This document shows positions 61,502 through 64,000 of a stretch of DNA of 64,000 nucleotides, piece after piece. Below the pieces are notes generated by a model, which was given only the letters and a program-made list of their open reading frames with translations, was not told the DNA's origin and searched no databases. The DNA lies in contig NC_088317.1 of NCBI RefSeq assembly GCF_910592395.1, positions 17,778,039-17,842,038 on the forward strand. Direction: 5' to 3'. The translations under genes and the position numbers were made by a program. The stretch comes from Lineus longissimus. Lineage: Eukaryota > Nemertea > Pilidiophora > Heteronemertea > Lineidae. The stretch's first letter is position 1; each line of letters begins with the position of its first letter.

Positions 61502-64000
61502 CTGCAAAAAAGAAAATGTGCATTGGGCGGGTCGATCTCCTTTGAAAATGCAGCAAAAACGAACTACAATTCCATACATAAATGTTTAAAGTAACATATT
61601 TCATATTCGTACTTAGTATTCACATTGTCAGTCACCTTTCAATCGAACAAATGAAAGTTAATTAAAACATGCAGATTAATTCAACGTACGTGTTATTGAG
61701 TTGTGAATTAGCGAAGATATTGTGAACAATGAGATGCAACTGTATGTTCAGCTGTCGCCAGAAAACGTCAACTATGAAATATGCTTGCTTCCAGCATTGG
61801 GTAGAAGCAAGGAAAGTTTATTATGAGAAAATATTCGGTGACAGCTCGAATCGTACTGAGCGCAAGCTTTTGATCGTTCGGTTTGGGTGCAGCAGAGCAA
61901 GGCGTGAAAGGAACCATTGCATTATTTTGCCCCTTCGCAGTTCAAAGAATTCAGGCCGAGCTCAATAAGGTCTACTGTCTTAAAACAAAGCCCGCTGGCA
62001 CCTCGGCCTCAATTCCATTGTTCTACTGTCTTATCAAAGGGTTATACGAGCAAATCTTGAAAAGATCGACCTCCACGAAGCGGCTTTCATTGGGGTTGAT
62101 AGACCTAAACCAGCAGGTGCATGCGTGATCGCAATCGCATACAGTCGACACCACCCTAAGATCAGTTGTTGTGAACAACAAGCTTCGCGACGAACATCGT
62201 TATTGCGCTATTTTCCTTAGTAAATGTCCAATATCAATTTTCTCTTCCTGATAAAAAAGTATATCACCCCGCAGCGTCTTTAATTACATTGCGAACTATC
62301 GCAAAGATTTACTGGATTAATTAAGTAGAAAGGAATGGTGTCTCAGGAAAGCTCTAGAGGCATCCTTCGTTCGTGCACATTGAAATCATGTGTCCCGGTG
62401 GTACTCGATCAGAAACAAACATGGTGATAGGCCCCAAAAGTGTCGTCATAAACTCCACACTCTTGGAAATTAAGGCTTTTGAGCTTTTGAAAAACTTCAA
62501 TGGATTTTCGGTCAACACAAATATGCACCAGTGGAGGTTTTTCGGTAAAATGAATCCCAAATGGTTTTTGAGATGCCAATGAAGTCGTTCCGAAGACAAG
62601 AAATCCTGTTGTCTTGCACACAACGCTTGGTACATATCCGTGCAATATACAGTCTACTAATCCTCTCTTCGGTGAGCAAGACTTCATACGCCGAAGACAC
62701 AAATCTATAAAAAAACACATTATGGCGATTGGCGAGCTATGGTAGGTTAATGGGGCCATAAACTATTTGGCGAAGGCCAGAGGGATAACCATGGATCGAT
62801 ATGATTGTTCTTGTGTGTTGAGGTTCCGAGATGTAGATTCTAGATAAAGCTTGACTGCGCCAATCTCTAGCAGAGCTTGTTCACGCCGAGACCGAGGGAT
62901 CCACTAGGGACCCCAAACCTTTGACATCTCTACTTATCACAGTGTGGACGAGACGAACAGACCATACACCACACCCTCCAAGACTGCTCTCTGTCTGAAG
63001 TCGAGCGAAGAACGATCTTGTAATCAGTATCACGAGACTGACCTTTAGGCTTCAGCCTGATTCGTGACATCCACCGACCTAAGATATTTGATGCAGTCAT
63101 CGAACGCTTAAAAGAAGACGAGGCCTTTAGAACCTGGTGAAGTATTCGTTGGATATGAAAGACCACCCTACTTTGGGGAAAATCGCTAAAACTGACGTAG
63201 GACATTTTCAAAGCCCAAGGACGCCTGAAACAAGAGAAGCTAGAGCTATTTTGAAATTGCCACCGCAGAGATCATCGTCTTAGCATCGTTCAGCTGAGCT
63301 GGTATTTAATCCGGCTTCTTATCAAACATGTCTAATTTATGGAAGAGCAAGTTCTACCATTTCAAGCAACAGGACTATAGTACATCTCTTTTACGAAGCC
63401 GATTCCTTTCATTAATATTCAGTAGCTGAAACCTGTCATTGCAATTTGTTACACTGCTTCAACTCGCCTCAGATAACCATATTATTTGAAGTCAGAAACA
63501 CTCTGAGATGACTTTGGCAAATCCCAGCAGGCTTCGAAAGATGCTTATCCTACACAAAATATCACGATGTTTGGTCAATTGGACAACTAGATGTCGGTTT
63601 GACCGAAGCCTTTACAGTGGCTGCCACAGGCCTTAAGAGCTGAGAGCCCCGCATGGGCTAAAAAAACAGACAAGTTGAAACCAGCATTCTCCTGTGTCAA
63701 ACCATTACGGGGTATCAATTCATTTCATCATTTAGAGGCAGTCTGATATGACGTTCTTCCTCTGGAGAGTGACATTCTGTTTAATTGCATTCTATAAATC
63801 AGTGTACTAGTATTCGTTTGATACACTAATAAACAGATTATCTGATTTCCACTAAAATCGTCATGATATCTCCAGTCTCCTCATTGTTCTTTATTGTTAT
63901 TTGTTTCAATATCGGTCAATGGCACTGAATCTGTAAGCTGCCGTTCTTATGTTAAAACAGTATGTATTCCAGCATGCAGTAAAACACGTACACTCCGGGC
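61502..64000. other. glutamate receptor upstream region, no gene recognised
   Basis: A 3' splice site (TTTTTTGCAG|TTGTCGCG) directly before the receptor start implies a 5' non-coding exon here. Open frames at 62354-62759 on both strands have no known domain. Nothing else is supported up to the right edge. Confidence 0.4.

Overview
The window is nuclear DNA of an invertebrate animal, most likely marine. Genes are split into many short exons with GT/AG introns, proteins are metazoan families (integrator subunit, Rap2 GTPase, ionotropic glutamate receptor, C-type lectin/sushi receptor, vWA protein), and the intergenic DNA is full of minisatellites, MITEs, SINE-like copies and a dead LINE. The palindromic octamers TAGGCCTA and TACATGTA are strongly over-used, which I associate loosely with echinoderm-like or other marine invertebrate genomes. 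I cannot name the species.

Layout from left to right. 1-4150 (minus): N-terminal part of a secreted vWA/Cys-rich protein running off the left edge. 6786-8045 (minus): an intronless GT10 alpha-fucosyltransferase, with a 15/16-bp minisatellite behind its 3' end. 8.4-13.4 kb: repeat-rich, with a MADF-domain exon, a 104-108-bp tandem array, a 680-bp direct duplication, and a 5'-truncated LINE inserted into the edge of a 79-bp satellite with a 50-bp target duplication. 13972-19648 (plus): a thiopurine-methyltransferase-like gene whose exons join in phase into a two-domain tandem TPMT protein. 21381-29097 (minus): complete Integrator subunit 4 (INTS4), 16 exons, 944 aa. 31392-31931 (plus): Rap2 GTPase coding exon. 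32-45.6 kb: largely gene-free, with a 19-bp minisatellite of about 38 copies, two SINE-like copies, several MITEs and a degenerate 120-140-bp array. 45605-50846 (plus): type I membrane receptor with a C-type lectin domain and four sushi domains. 52056-61493 (minus): complete 12-exon ionotropic glutamate receptor with a C-terminal PDZ ligand. 61.5-64 kb: nothing recognised.

The genes do not form an operon or one pathway. TPMT-like and INTS4 are convergent; so are the lectin receptor and the glutamate receptor. INTS4 and Rap2 are divergent across a 2.3-kb spacer. Exon models were built by hand: for each multi-exon gene I checked that every junction keeps phase and that the total length is a whole number of codons. 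The best leads are the tandem TPMT fusion, the glutamate receptor lacking the usual acidic ligand-binding residue, and the LINE/satellite junction. I did not find a clear new multi-gene system.
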